Positions 37,801 through 45,229 of a stretch of 64,000 bases of DNA are shown here, in pieces. Source of the DNA: Planctomycetaceae bacterium (lineage in GTDB: Bacteria; Planctomycetota; Planctomycetia; Planctomycetales; Planctomycetaceae); the NCBI GenBank assembly GCA_041398785.1, contig JAWKUA010000005.1, forward strand, positions 248,001 to 312,000, written 5' to 3'. A model generated the notes under the pieces. The model worked only from the letters and a program-made list of their open reading frames with translations, did no database searches and was not told the origin of the DNA. How positions within the stretch are numbered: position 1 is the stretch's first letter; each line of letters opens with the position of its first letter. The position numbers were made by a program, and so were the translations under genes.

Positions 37801-38546
37801 TCGCTCCCCTTCGAGCCGAAGACGCGCTTCGCGGCGGATACACGATTTACCTGTCCGGAACCGCCGACCAGTTGCGGCAGTCCTGGGAATCACTGAAGTG
37901 GAATCTGATCCTGGCTCTGGCGATCACTTACCTGCTGATGGCCGCGCTGTTTGAATCGTGGCTGTATCCGTTTGTGATCATTTTCACCGTTCCGCTGGGA
38001 GCGGTTGGCGGACTGCTGGGACTGAAGATCCTGAACCTGTTCATGTTCCAGGCTCTGGACGTGCTGACGATGCTGGGATTCGTGATTCTGATCGGTACGG
38101 TCGTAAACAACGCGATTCTGATCGTGCATCAGTCGCTGATCCACATGCGTGAGGAAGGGATGGCTCCCGACCTTGCGATTCCCACGGCCGTTCGCAGCCG
38201 AATTCGGCCAATCTTCATTACCACAGGGACCACTGTTCTGGGACTGCTGCCGCTGGTGATCTTTCCCGGCGAAGGCAGCGAACTTTATCGCGGTCTGGGA
38301 AGTGTGGTTCTGGGCGGACTGGTCGCGTCGACAATGTTCACGCTGGTTCTGGTGCCGACGGTGTTTGCGATTACACTTCGTGCCCGCAGTTGGCTGTTTG
38401 GCGCGGAAACCGCCGGGTTGTTCAGCCATGCACACGTCGATCCGTCGGACGCGGCAACACGCGGATTCGATGCCGTCGGCTCAGAAATCGATGACGTCGA
38501 TTCCGAAACCGAAGCGGAAGTTGAAGAAGAAGCACTCGCGACGTAG
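34884..38546 (+). CDS. RND family efflux transporter permease
   Basis: 1220 residues, longer than the usual ~1040. The N-terminal helix (VKVAVGVLIVALFGTVSFI) and porter domain (TAWPGASPQEVEREIVLEQE) are typical. Transmembrane helix 4 reads GMLVDSAVVVLENIFRRHENG and helix 10 GTVVNNAILIVHQS. Relative to AcrB, the first helix-4 Asp is kept but the second is Ser, and the helix-10 Lys is Val. An extra low-complexity loop of about 50 residues (Ala/Gly/Ser/His-rich, near 600) sits between the two halves, and the C-terminus has an acidic tail (DVDSETEAEVEEEAL). Works with the adaptor encoded upstream; substrate unknown. Confidence 0.93.
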   Translation: MSLVESFVRNPVKVAVGVLIVALFGTVSFINMPKQLTPRVLRQVLSIETAWPGASPQEVEREIVLEQEEQLQSVEGVVKLTSTCSDSNGRILMEFVVGTDMHEALLQVSTALQQVREYPPDAREPRIRLSDSSDSPIARYFLSPIPPGADAIRAVQEAYPELREPLEPVRLTNNPGLALLRLDRLVREYGDRYPELVELQPPPVDLSKMQRFVEDNVATRLARVPGVADAYVYGGAEEELQVIVDPEQLASRQLTIAQVRDALQRQNKDTSGGEFWEEKRQYGVRILGQFRSTDDVKSQLLAVQDGQPVYVGDVAEVKLGFKKPDSFSRRYGTRSIGVGIQRTAEANVLEVMDELRIAAAEINETVLKPRGLELFQQYDETEYIHSAIGLVQQNIFIGGALTMIVLMLFLNRSSLAIIATPFIAGTALAAAYVSPWYFIATLAIIIVVGFHSARGALVVGLAIPTSIIGTFLMMGLLGRSLNVISLAGMAFAVGMLVDSAVVVLENIFRRHENGERPFVAAVRGTEEVWGAVVASTLTTIAVFLPVLFVEDVAGQLFRDIALAISCAIGLSMVISFTLIPALSARLFREQPVPSGADPGGRSSIHASGKAGSANGAGAHAGKHASTAGVASRANPLMKLLKWMGHGFINGVVGVNEWVLRGTVRSLAVITLIVGAAVGLSYIMWPDVDYLPTGNRNMIIGNMSFPPGYNVDEMMHIGDTLDEELRPYWDTMPGTPEAAALDAPVIDDYFFFGRRGSIFLGLRSADSDRVNDLIPVVRRLSEKIPGAQVRASPTSLFERGLSGGRSIDIEIAGPNLKRLVELGRRILGDVNRVMPEAQAMPQPSLDLSSPEIHVKPLLVQTAEMGLNSTDLGYTVDSLLDGAYAGDYFVGGDKVDLTIKGTEKSAQVTQDIEILPVATPSGQLVPLAALARVSLESGPEQIMRRERQRAITISVSPPAEVPLEEAMTAITEQILAPLRAEDALRGGYTIYLSGTADQLRQSWESLKWNLILALAITYLLMAALFESWLYPFVIIFTVPLGAVGGLLGLKILNLFMFQALDVLTMLGFVILIGTVVNNAILIVHQSLIHMREEGMAPDLAIPTAVRSRIRPIFITTGTTVLGLLPLVIFPGEGSELYRGLGSVVLGGLVASTMFTLVLVPTVFAITLRARSWLFGAETAGLFSHAHVDPSDAATRGFDAVGSEIDDVDSETEAEVEEEALAT

Positions 38547-38726
38547 CGCGCCGGACCACGCGATTCCGCGATATTCCGGCCGGCAGGAAAATGGCCCGAC
38601 GCCAGCCGCCGCAGCGCCGCCCCAGGCTTCCTGTTCTTCCGGCTCCTCAGTCGCCGCCGCGGTACACGCGGTTGACCGAATATTCATCTCACGATTCCAG
38701 TCCCCTATCCCTTCAGGCATCCTCTC

Positions 38727-39608
38727 ATGCCGAAATCCACGATCGTTCGAATCGGCCTGATCCAGATGTCCTGCGGCAGTGAACCCGCCGACAACCTGGA
38801 TCGTTCGATCGCGCAGATTCGGTCCGTCGCGGAACAGGGTGCTCAGGTCATCTGCCTGCAGGAAGTCTTCAATACGCAGTATCCCTGCCAGTCAGAAGAT
38901 CACGGCAACTTTGAACTCGCTGAACCCATTCCCGGTCCGACGACGGCGGCGATGTCAAAGATCGCTGCAGAACTGGGCGTTGTGATCGTAGTGCCGATCT
39001 TTGAACGCCGGGCTCACGGGCTGTACCACAATTCCGCCGTCGTGATCGACGCGGACGGCAGCACCGCGGGGCTGTATCGCAAGATGCACATTCCCGACGA
39101 TCCGCTGTACTATGAAAAGTTTTATTTTACGCCTGGAGATCTGGGCTTCCTTGCGTTTGAAACGAAGTTCGCCAGAGTCGGCGTTTGCATCTGCTGGGAC
39201 CAGTGGTATCCGGAGGCCGCTCGACTGACTGCGATGAAAGGTGCTGAATTGCTGTTCTATCCAACTGCCATCGGCTGGATTCCGGGAGAACGCGAGCAAT
39301 ACGGCGAGAGTCAGTATTCGGCATGGCAGACGATCATCCGAAGCCATGCGATCGCCAACGGCCTGTTCGTCGGAGCGCCCAATCGTGTCGGAACCGAAGG
39401 ACAGATTCAGTTCTGGGGCGGATCATTTATGGCTGACCCGTACGGCAAGGTCGTCGATCAGGCGTCTCACGATCAGCCGCAGAATCTTGTCACGGAATGT
39501 GATTTGTCACTGATCAACACGGCTCGCACGCACTGGCCATTCTTCCGCGACCGACGTATCGATGCCTTCGGTGACCTGCAGCAGCGCTGGCTGGACGGCG
39601 GATCATGA
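38727..39608 (+). CDS. aguB: Carbon-nitrogen hydrolase, N-carbamoylputrescine amidase-like
   Basis: 293 residues, the usual length for AguB. The nitrilase catalytic triad is visible: Glu 46 (CLQEVFNTQYPC), Lys 119 (YRKMHIPDD) and Cys 156 (GVCICWDQWYPEAARL). QYPCQ, YYEKFYFTPGD and the closing THWPFFRDRR are typical of AguB. It would cleave N-carbamoylputrescine to putrescine, CO2 and ammonia in the agmatine route. The expected partner, agmatine deiminase, is not adjacent here, so the exact substrate is inferred from sequence alone. Confidence 0.9.
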   Translation: MPKSTIVRIGLIQMSCGSEPADNLDRSIAQIRSVAEQGAQVICLQEVFNTQYPCQSEDHGNFELAEPIPGPTTAAMSKIAAELGVVIVVPIFERRAHGLYHNSAVVIDADGSTAGLYRKMHIPDDPLYYEKFYFTPGDLGFLAFETKFARVGVCICWDQWYPEAARLTAMKGAELLFYPTAIGWIPGEREQYGESQYSAWQTIIRSHAIANGLFVGAPNRVGTEGQIQFWGGSFMADPYGKVVDQASHDQPQNLVTECDLSLINTARTHWPFFRDRRIDAFGDLQQRWLDGGS

Positions 39609-39843
39609 CCGTCACTTCCGTCCGTCGACGGAGCCGCTGGGCGAAATCTCACGCGGCAGTTAACGTTGAGCAGCGTTCCGGAGACTGATGCGTGATGCGT
39701 TGTTCGTGCGGCAATGTTGTGTTGGTGAAGGACCTGCACGACAAGAAGTGCGGTGGTACCGTTCGTTGTTTCGCTTCCCGTAGCATTACGTCACTCCTGT
39801 CGAATGACTCTGCAACAAGACGCTGGCTGAGAGGCTTCTGACA

Positions 39844-40275
39844 TTGGCAACTCCGACTGAGCTTTCCGAATTCACAACGATCACAACGCTGCCCGTGCAG
39901 TGGGGCGACATGGACGCCTTCGGGCACGTCAATAACGTCGTGTATTTTCGCTGGTTCGAATCGGCTCGCATCGAGCTGCTGGACCACTTCAATTCCGACG
40001 TCACGATGGAGACCGGAGGACTCGGGCCGATTCTGGCTTCGATCAAGTGCGACTATCGCCGACAGCTTCATTTTCCGGACACCATCCACGTCGGTTCCCG
40101 AGTCGGGCGACTCGGCAGCACCAGCGCGGAAATCGTGCACGCCGTCTATAGTCAGAAGCAGTCCGCGATCGTGGCGGAGGGGACGTCGGTGATTGTCATC
40201 TTTGACTATGCCGCGAATCGCCCGGTCAGGATTCCCGAAGCACTGCGACAGCGATTTCAGCAAACCGGCGAGTGA
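39844..40275 (+). CDS. Acyl-CoA thioesterase, 4HBT hotdog fold
   Basis: 143 residues from a TTG at 39844 with GAGAGG upstream. The catalytic Asp region is VQWGDMDAFGHVNNVVYFRWFE, the signature of 4-hydroxybenzoyl-CoA thioesterase-type (YbgC-like) enzymes; HVNNVVYFRWFESARI fits the long hotdog helix. It hydrolyses acyl-CoA thioesters in the cytoplasm; chain preference is unknown. It converges on leuA, with a strong hairpin between the two. Confidence 0.88.
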   Translation: MATPTELSEFTTITTLPVQWGDMDAFGHVNNVVYFRWFESARIELLDHFNSDVTMETGGLGPILASIKCDYRRQLHFPDTIHVGSRVGRLGSTSAEIVHAVYSQKQSAIVAEGTSVIVIFDYAANRPVRIPEALRQRFQQTGE

Positions 40276-40347
40276 GCCGCGGGCTCGTTTATGGTGCGAC
40301 GAGTCCCGTTTTGCAGGATGGCGGAGTCGCGCGATCCAGGAAGGATG

Positions 40348-40380
40348 CCGGAGTCGGCCTGTGTTCCAGGCCGACTCCGG
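40348..40380. terminator. Hairpin between convergent thioesterase and leuA genes
   Basis: CCGGAGTCGGCCTG (40348-40361) pairs perfectly over 14 bp with CAGGCCGACTCCGG (40367-40380). It lies 6 bases past the leuA stop and 72 past the thioesterase stop, so it can serve both. No T-run follows. Confidence 0.65.
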
Positions 40381-40386
40381 GTACCG

Positions 40387-41955
40387 CTACGAGTTTCCGG
40401 CAGCCGCGGCTTCGCGGGACGATGACTGAGCCGCGGTGACTCGATCGCTGTCCGCTTTGTTCAGCGCCTGCAGGTAGGCGTTCGCCGCCGCGTCGATGAT
40501 GTCCGTGCTGACACCCTTGCCGGCGTAGTGTCGACCATTGACGTTGATCGTAACGCGAACTTCGCCCAGGGCATCCTTGCCTTCCGAGACACTGCGAACG
40601 CTGAAATCTTCCAGCCGCGCGGTCAGTTCCATGATGCGTTCCATAGCGCGAAACACGGCGTCGATCGGGCCGTCTCCCGTTGCCGCGTCGCACAGCACGG
40701 GCTGATCTTCGCACTGCAGCTCAATCGTGGCGGTGGGAATCGCCGACGTGCCGGCCGACGTGTGAAAGCTGACCAGTTTCCAGCGTTCCGGAGCGTCCAC
40801 CATCCGGTTCTCGACCAGCGCGACAATGTCCGAGTCGTAAACTTCCTTCTTCTTATCAGCCAGCGCGATGAAGTCGTCGAACGCCTTCTGAATGGCCGCG
40901 TCGTCCAGATCGAACCCCAACTGAACGACACGATCACGAAACGCGTGACGTCCGCTGTGTTTGCCCAGCACCAGATTCTGTCCGACGTAGCCGACATCTT
41001 CCGGACGCATGATTTCGTAGGTCGTCCGTTCCTGCAGCATTCCGTGCTGATGAATGCCCGCTTCGTGAGCGAACGCGTTCTGTCCGACGATCGCCTTGTT
41101 GCGCTGCACTTTCATGCCGGTAATCGACGAAACCAGATGGCTGGTCGGATACAGCTTTTCGGTCCTGATGCCTGTCGTGACTCCGTAAAAATCACGGCGC
41201 GTCTTCAGCGCCATGACAACTTCTTCCAGAGCCGCATTGCCCGCTCGTTCGCCCAGACCGTTGATCGTGCATTCGATCTGCCGCGCGCCGGCTTCGACAG
41301 CGGCCAGGCTGTTGGCGACGGCCAGTCCCAGGTCGTTATGACAATGAGTGCTGATGACGGCCTGTTCGATGTTGGGAACATTCTGCTTCAGATGCGAAAT
41401 GACCTTGAAGAAGTGATTCGGCGTGGCGTATCCGACGGTGTCCGGAATGTTCACCGTGGTGGCTCCGGCGGCGATCGTCTTTTCAACGACTTCGCACAGA
41501 AAATCCAGCTCCGTGCGAGCGGCGTCTTCGGGCGAGAACTCGACGTCGTCGCAGAATTCCTTCGCCGACTTCACCGAAGTAACAGCGCGTTCGATGATTT
41601 GAGCCTTGTCCATCTTCAGTTTGAATTCACGATGAATCGCGCTGGTGGCCAGAAACACGTGAATCCGTCGCTTTTGTGCTCCGGCCAGAGCCTCCTTGAC
41701 GCGCTGAATGTCGTCTTCCCGGCAGCGAGCCAGCCCGCAGATTGTGGTGCGATCACCAAACCGGGCGGCGATCTGCTGGACGGCTTCAAAGTCGCCGGGA
41801 GACGCGATCGGAAAACCGGCTTCAATGACGTCGACGCCCAGTTCCACAAGCGCCCTGGCAACTTCCAGCTTTTCACGCGTGTTCATGCTGCAGCCAGGTG
41901 ACTGCTCGCCGTCACGCAGTGTCGTGTCAAAAATGATGATGCGGTCGCCGGACAT
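40387..41955 (-). CDS. leuA: 2-isopropylmalate synthase
   Basis: 522 residues, standard for the long bacterial LeuA. Catalytic and metal elements: [30 protein letters not shown] and [19 protein letters not shown]. The central [11 protein letters not shown] and GKHSGRHAF segments and the C-terminal leucine-sensing domain ([34 protein letters not shown]) are present. It condenses acetyl-CoA with 2-oxoisovalerate, the first committed step to leucine, and is expected to be feedback-inhibited by leucine. GGAG lies 9 bases before the ATG. Just upstream lie a U-tract terminator and a Leu-rich leader peptide, so transcription attenuation is likely. Confidence 0.96.
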   Translation of the reverse strand: MSGDRIIIFDTTLRDGEQSPGCSMNTREKLEVARALVELGVDVIEAGFPIASPGDFEAVQQIAARFGDRTTICGLARCREDDIQRVKEALAGAQKRRIHVFLATSAIHREFKLKMDKAQIIERAVTSVKSAKEFCDDVEFSPEDAARTELDFLCEVVEKTIAAGATTVNIPDTVGYATPNHFFKVISHLKQNVPNIEQAVISTHCHNDLGLAVANSLAAVEAGARQIECTINGLGERAGNAALEEVVMALKTRRDFYGVTTGIRTEKLYPTSHLVSSITGMKVQRNKAIVGQNAFAHEAGIHQHGMLQERTTYEIMRPEDVGYVGQNLVLGKHSGRHAFRDRVVQLGFDLDDAAIQKAFDDFIALADKKKEVYDSDIVALVENRMVDAPERWKLVSFHTSAGTSAIPTATIELQCEDQPVLCDAATGDGPIDAVFRAMERIMELTARLEDFSVRSVSEGKDALGEVRVTINVNGRHYAGKGVSTDIIDAAANAYLQALNKADSDRVTAAQSSSREAAAAGNS

Positions 41956-41985
41956 CAGTGGGACTCCGATGGTAATGGGCCAAAC

Positions 41986-42015
41986 AAAAAACCCTGAGGC
42001 AAAGACCTCAGGGTT
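41986..42015 (-). terminator. Attenuator terminator in the leuA leader (segments 3:4)
   Basis: On the minus strand AACCCTGAGG, a 6-base loop, then CCTCAGGGTT continues into a run of six T residues (bases 41986-41991). The stem is a perfect 10 bp. It sits between the leader peptide and leuA, about 30 bases before the leuA ATG, so it would stop transcription before the gene unless the stem is prevented from forming. Confidence 0.85.
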
Positions 42016-42055
42016 GGGACATTTTCGTCTGCTGCAAACGTACCTGAGGCGGGCT

Positions 42056-42103
42056 TCACAACGGAAGCAGAAGGAGGCTCAGGCTAAGTCGTGGAATGCT
42101 CAT
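42056..42103 (-). CDS. leuL: leuA leader peptide, leucine-rich
   Basis: A 15-codon frame, MSIPRLSLSLLLLPL, from an ATG at 42103 to a TGA ending at 42056. Seven of fifteen residues are Leu, with four in a row (CTC CTT CTG CTT). The frame ends about 40 bases before the terminator stem. No good Shine-Dalgarno sequence is visible, but many genes in this window lack one. Size, composition, and position fit a leucine-sensing leader peptide; translation has not been shown. Confidence 0.72.
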   Translation of the reverse strand: MSIPRLSLSLLLLPL

Positions 42104-42149
42104 AGCAAAATCGGGACACAGAGCAGGAACAACAGGTTCGCAGGATGGA

Positions 42150-42178
42150 AATGTAATTGTCATCTCTTCCGACTTCAA
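42150..42178 (-). promoter_or_regulatory. Putative promoter for leuA and its leader
   Basis: On the minus strand TTGAAG (42178-42173) is followed after 17 bases by TACATT (42155-42150). Transcription would start near 42143, about 40 bases before the leader ATG. Just upstream lies a set of GGTTCG-based palindromes. Confidence 0.45.
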
Positions 42179-42190
42179 GCCGGGAATCGA

Positions 42191-42234
42191 GCGAACCACT
42201 GGTTCGCTGGTTCGCGAAACCACCGGTTCGGTGG
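42191..42234. repeat. Three adjacent GGTTCG palindromes
   Basis: GCGAACCA-C-TGGTTCGC (42191-42207), TGGTT-CGCGA-AACCA (42208-42222) and CCACCG-GTT-CGGTGG (42220-42234) follow each other directly, each built on GGTTCG. They lie just upstream of the predicted leuA promoter and could be an operator, a terminator remnant or a repeat element. Confidence 0.55.
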
Positions 42235-42825
42235 CATCCCGATCAAAGTATGGTTCGGCGGCGTGGTCGTGTTTCGCCGAGGCACGCTCTCCCGCCGCGA
42301 CTCTTGAAGAATTGGCTCATCCGGAAATGGTGGTGTTGATTCAGCAGCGTTTTCAGGCCCGGCGGGCCGACACAATCTGTGCCGGTGACGTGAGCCATCG
42401 GTCAGATGCCGAATTCCTGCCCAAAACCCCGGAAGGGCGATCCATGCTTAAACGCAGTGAATGTGTCGGCCGTTCAGGCCTGCGGACGCGGAGGCACCAG
42501 CTTCCGGAGCCTGTCGGCTCCGGCTGACGTTGTACCTGCCCTCCGGGCATCAACAACCGGAAACGCGAGGTTGTCGGCTCGCAACGTCAGATGCGTTCGA
42601 AGTATCCGCAGGAATGTCGGCGAACATCAGCAAACCTTCATCGACCGATCCTTCCGCAACACCCCCATTCCCCGGAACAGCCGAAAAAATCGCGAGGTTC
42701 CGTTTCGGGCGCGGCAGGACAGGTGCTGCAATCTCGGTGAGACTGAGGTACAAATCCAGACGATCGAAATCACGGTCGCGGCAGTGCCCGATCAAGGCCG
42801 CTGATCTCAGAAGACGGGTGTTTTC
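42235..42825. other. Divergent gene-free stretch
   Basis: About 590 bases between the leuA control region (minus) and the zinc-finger kinase (plus). It contains an 8-bp hairpin CCGGAGCC-TGTC-GGCTCCGG (42504-42523). Open frames here show no family and are not called. Confidence 0.4.
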
Positions 42826-45159
42826 ATGGCGTTGTGTCCCGATGGAAGTTCCTGGCAGCGCATGCTGGACGGAACGGCGACCGCGCAGGAGCGGTCATCA
42901 TTCCGGTCGCATCTGGACGAGTGCGGCGACTGTCGCCGGCGATTTGAAACATTCGCCGATCAGGAGACTCTTGACGGCCATTCGCAGTCAGGCGCCGAGC
43001 GCGATCATGCTCGTTCGCAAACGCTGATGCCTGCCAGTGACACACCGGTCACGCAGCGGGGCATCGCGGCAACTTCCGCGCGCGAAGACCGTGTTTCCGG
43101 AGTTTTCGGGAACTACGTTCTGCTGAACGAAATCGCTCGCGGCGGAATGGGTGTCGTCTATCGAGCGCGGCAGACGACTCTGAATCGCGTCGTCGCCCTG
43201 AAGATGATCAGTTGCGGCGAACTGGCGTCTCGTGAGGAAGTCGAACGATTTCTCGGAGAAGCTCGTGCGGCGGCGAATCTGCAGCACCCGAATATCGTTG
43301 CGATCCACGAGATCGGCGAACAGGACGGCCGGCACTATTTCTCGATGGACTTCGTCGAAGGTGCCAGTCTCGCGGAACGAATTCAGGAAGCTCCGCTGCC
43401 CGCTATGACGGCTGCACGCTACATGGCCACCGTCGCCGAGGCGATGCACTTCGCTCATTCGAAGAACATCATTCACCGCGATCTCAAGCCGTCGAACATT
43501 CTGATCGACCGGTCCGACCAGCCGCGAGTCACGGATTTCGGACTCGCAAAACGGCTGGATACGGATTCTGAACTGACCGGCGTCGGCGTGGTGATTGGCA
43601 GCCCGAGTTATATGTCTCCGGAGCAGGCGTCCGGTGGTCAGCGGAAAGTGTCGGCGGCCAGCGACATCTACTCGATGGGCGCGACGCTGTACGCATTGCT
43701 GACGGGCAGGCCTCCGTTCCGCGCGGAGTCCGCTGTCCAGACTCTGATTCAGGTCACGCATTCTGAGTGCGTTCCGCCGCGGCTGCTGAATCCGGCGATC
43801 CCGCGTTCTCTGGAAGTGATCTGCCTGAAGTGTCTGGAGAAGGATGCCGAACGACGCTATCGAACGGCCGGGGATCTGGCGGAGGACCTGCGACGGTTTC
43901 TGGCCCATCAGCCCATTCTGGCGCGGCCCGCGAGCTGGTTCGAGCGAGCGGGAAAGTGGTGCCGGCGCAAGCCTGCTCTGGCGGCCGTTCTGGCGATGCT
44001 GTTTCTTTCTGTGACGCTGGGCGCCGCCGGTGTCGTGACGCAATGGCGCCGCGCGGAGTCCGCGCTTGTCGAAGCCCGCCAGCAGCGCGACAGAGCGCGC
44101 GAAAGCGTTGTTGAAGCAATCCGCGCGCGGAATATCTCCGAAACGGATCTTCAGCACGCCATGGATGCGATCGATGAATACTTCGTTCGCATCAGTCAGA
44201 ACGACCTTCTGAACGTTGCCGGCATGATGCCGCTGCGCAGGGAACTGCTGACCGAGTCCACGGTTCTGTACGAGAAACTCTATTCGGCGCACCAGGAGGT
44301 TCACGTCGCGAATCACCTGTCGCACGTGTACCAGTATCTGGCCAACATCAACACGGATCTGGGGCTTCCCGAACAGGCACTGGCGGCGAATCTGCGCAGT
44401 CTGGAACTTCGGCAGGTGTCCGCCGCCGCGCTGCCTGACAGTCACGCTCAGCTTTCGGCGCTTGCCGTCAGTTATCGCAACACGGGTCAGTCGCTGGAAC
44501 GCATGGGTCGGTCGGAAGAAGCGGCGACGATGTTTCAGGAAGGAGATCTGCTGGCAAAGCGGCTGCTCAGAGATCATCCGGAGGTGCTGAAGTATCACGT
44601 CTATTCGGTTATCAGCGACGAACTCACGGCGGGCATGTTCGCGCGGCAGGGCGATCTGACGACGGCCGTACTGCGCTGCCGCTCCGGGATCGCGCAGCTT
44701 GAAGCCTTCGCGGAGGCTCATCCGGATCCGGCCGTCTTCGATCACAATCTGCGGCATGATTACGCGATCGCACACAACATCTACGTGACGCTGGCCGATC
44801 TGCAGATTCAAGTTGAACGAACCGGCTGCGATCGACACGCTGCTGATGGCCGCGGACAATTGGCGGCGGCTTCAGTCGGTCAACCCCGCAGAGTTCGATC
44901 TTTCGCAATCGATGGCGGAAACGCAGAATCGAATCGGCCGATGGTACCGGGTCTCCGGGCGACTCAGCGAAGCACGCGACGCTCTGGAATCCGCGCGGTC
45001 GCTGATGGAAGACGTGGCTCGCGACAACCCGGACGTTCCCGGATACGCAGCCGTCTTGGCGGCCACACAAGCGGAACTTCTGTTGCTGGACAGCTCAGAA
45101 GATCCGTCGCGCGAACCCCGCTGATTGGTCAACCGCGACGATCGGCGGGCGACGGCTGA
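42826..45159 (+). CDS. Ser/Thr protein kinase with N-terminal zinc-finger and C-terminal membrane/TPR part (frameshift near 44810)
   Basis: The N-terminus has a zinc-binding motif of the anti-sigma zf-HC2 type (Cys 4, His 29, Cys 33, Cys 36; HLDECGDCRRRF). The kinase domain follows: glycine loop ARGGMGVVY, Lys 126 (VALKM), HRDLKPSN with Asp 219, DFG with Asp 237 and YMSPEQ. A transmembrane helix lies near 393-415 and a TPR-like helical domain outside. After LADLQIQ the frame turns Arg/Gly-rich. One base skip at about 44810 restores NEPAAIDTLLMAADNWRRLQ and typical codon use to a stop at 45124. So the true protein is about 765 residues and an extra base is likely present. It faces the sigma factor gene. 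Confidence 0.88.
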   Translation: MALCPDGSSWQRMLDGTATAQERSSFRSHLDECGDCRRRFETFADQETLDGHSQSGAERDHARSQTLMPASDTPVTQRGIAATSAREDRVSGVFGNYVLLNEIARGGMGVVYRARQTTLNRVVALKMISCGELASREEVERFLGEARAAANLQHPNIVAIHEIGEQDGRHYFSMDFVEGASLAERIQEAPLPAMTAARYMATVAEAMHFAHSKNIIHRDLKPSNILIDRSDQPRVTDFGLAKRLDTDSELTGVGVVIGSPSYMSPEQASGGQRKVSAASDIYSMGATLYALLTGRPPFRAESAVQTLIQVTHSECVPPRLLNPAIPRSLEVICLKCLEKDAERRYRTAGDLAEDLRRFLAHQPILARPASWFERAGKWCRRKPALAAVLAMLFLSVTLGAAGVVTQWRRAESALVEARQQRDRARESVVEAIRARNISETDLQHAMDAIDEYFVRISQNDLLNVAGMMPLRRELLTESTVLYEKLYSAHQEVHVANHLSHVYQYLANINTDLGLPEQALAANLRSLELRQVSAAALPDSHAQLSALAVSYRNTGQSLERMGRSEEAATMFQEGDLLAKRLLRDHPEVLKYHVYSVISDELTAGMFARQGDLTTAVLRCRSGIAQLEAFAEAHPDPAVFDHNLRHDYAIAHNIYVTLADLQIQVERTGCDRHAADGRGQLAAASVGQPRRVRSFAIDGGNAESNRPMVPGLRATQRSTRRSGIRAVADGRRGSRQPGRSRIRSRLGGHTSGTSVAGQLRRSVARTPLIGQPRRSAGDG

Positions 45160-45229
45160 AGAGCGTCGGCTGAAGGGCGTCGGAACGACCCCGATTGCTC
45201 TCAGCGGCCACGCTCGTCAACGCTGCTAT

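Larger units (their letters stand above)
41956..42103 (-). promoter_or_regulatory. leuA transcription attenuator (leader with alternative hairpins)
   Basis: Four complementary segments lie in order on the minus strand. Segment 1 (CCTGAG, plus-strand 42078-42083) is inside the Leu codons of the leader peptide. Segment 2 is CCTCAGG (42043-42049). Segment 3 is AACCCTGAGG (42006-42015) and segment 4 CCTCAGGGTT (41990-41999) with the T-run. Pairings 1:2, 2:3 and 3:4 are each possible and 2:3 excludes 3:4, as in the classic trp/leu/his attenuators. A ribosome stalled at Leu codons would cover segment 1, free segment 2 to pair with 3, and let leuA be transcribed. Confidence 0.75.

Noticed and set aside
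40528..41901. 457-codon plus-strand open frame opposite leuA
   Set aside because: Shadow of leuA; no start signal or recognisable domain.
42988..44859. 623-codon minus-strand open frame opposite the kinase
   Set aside because: Arg/His/Gln-rich chance translation opposite clear kinase motifs.
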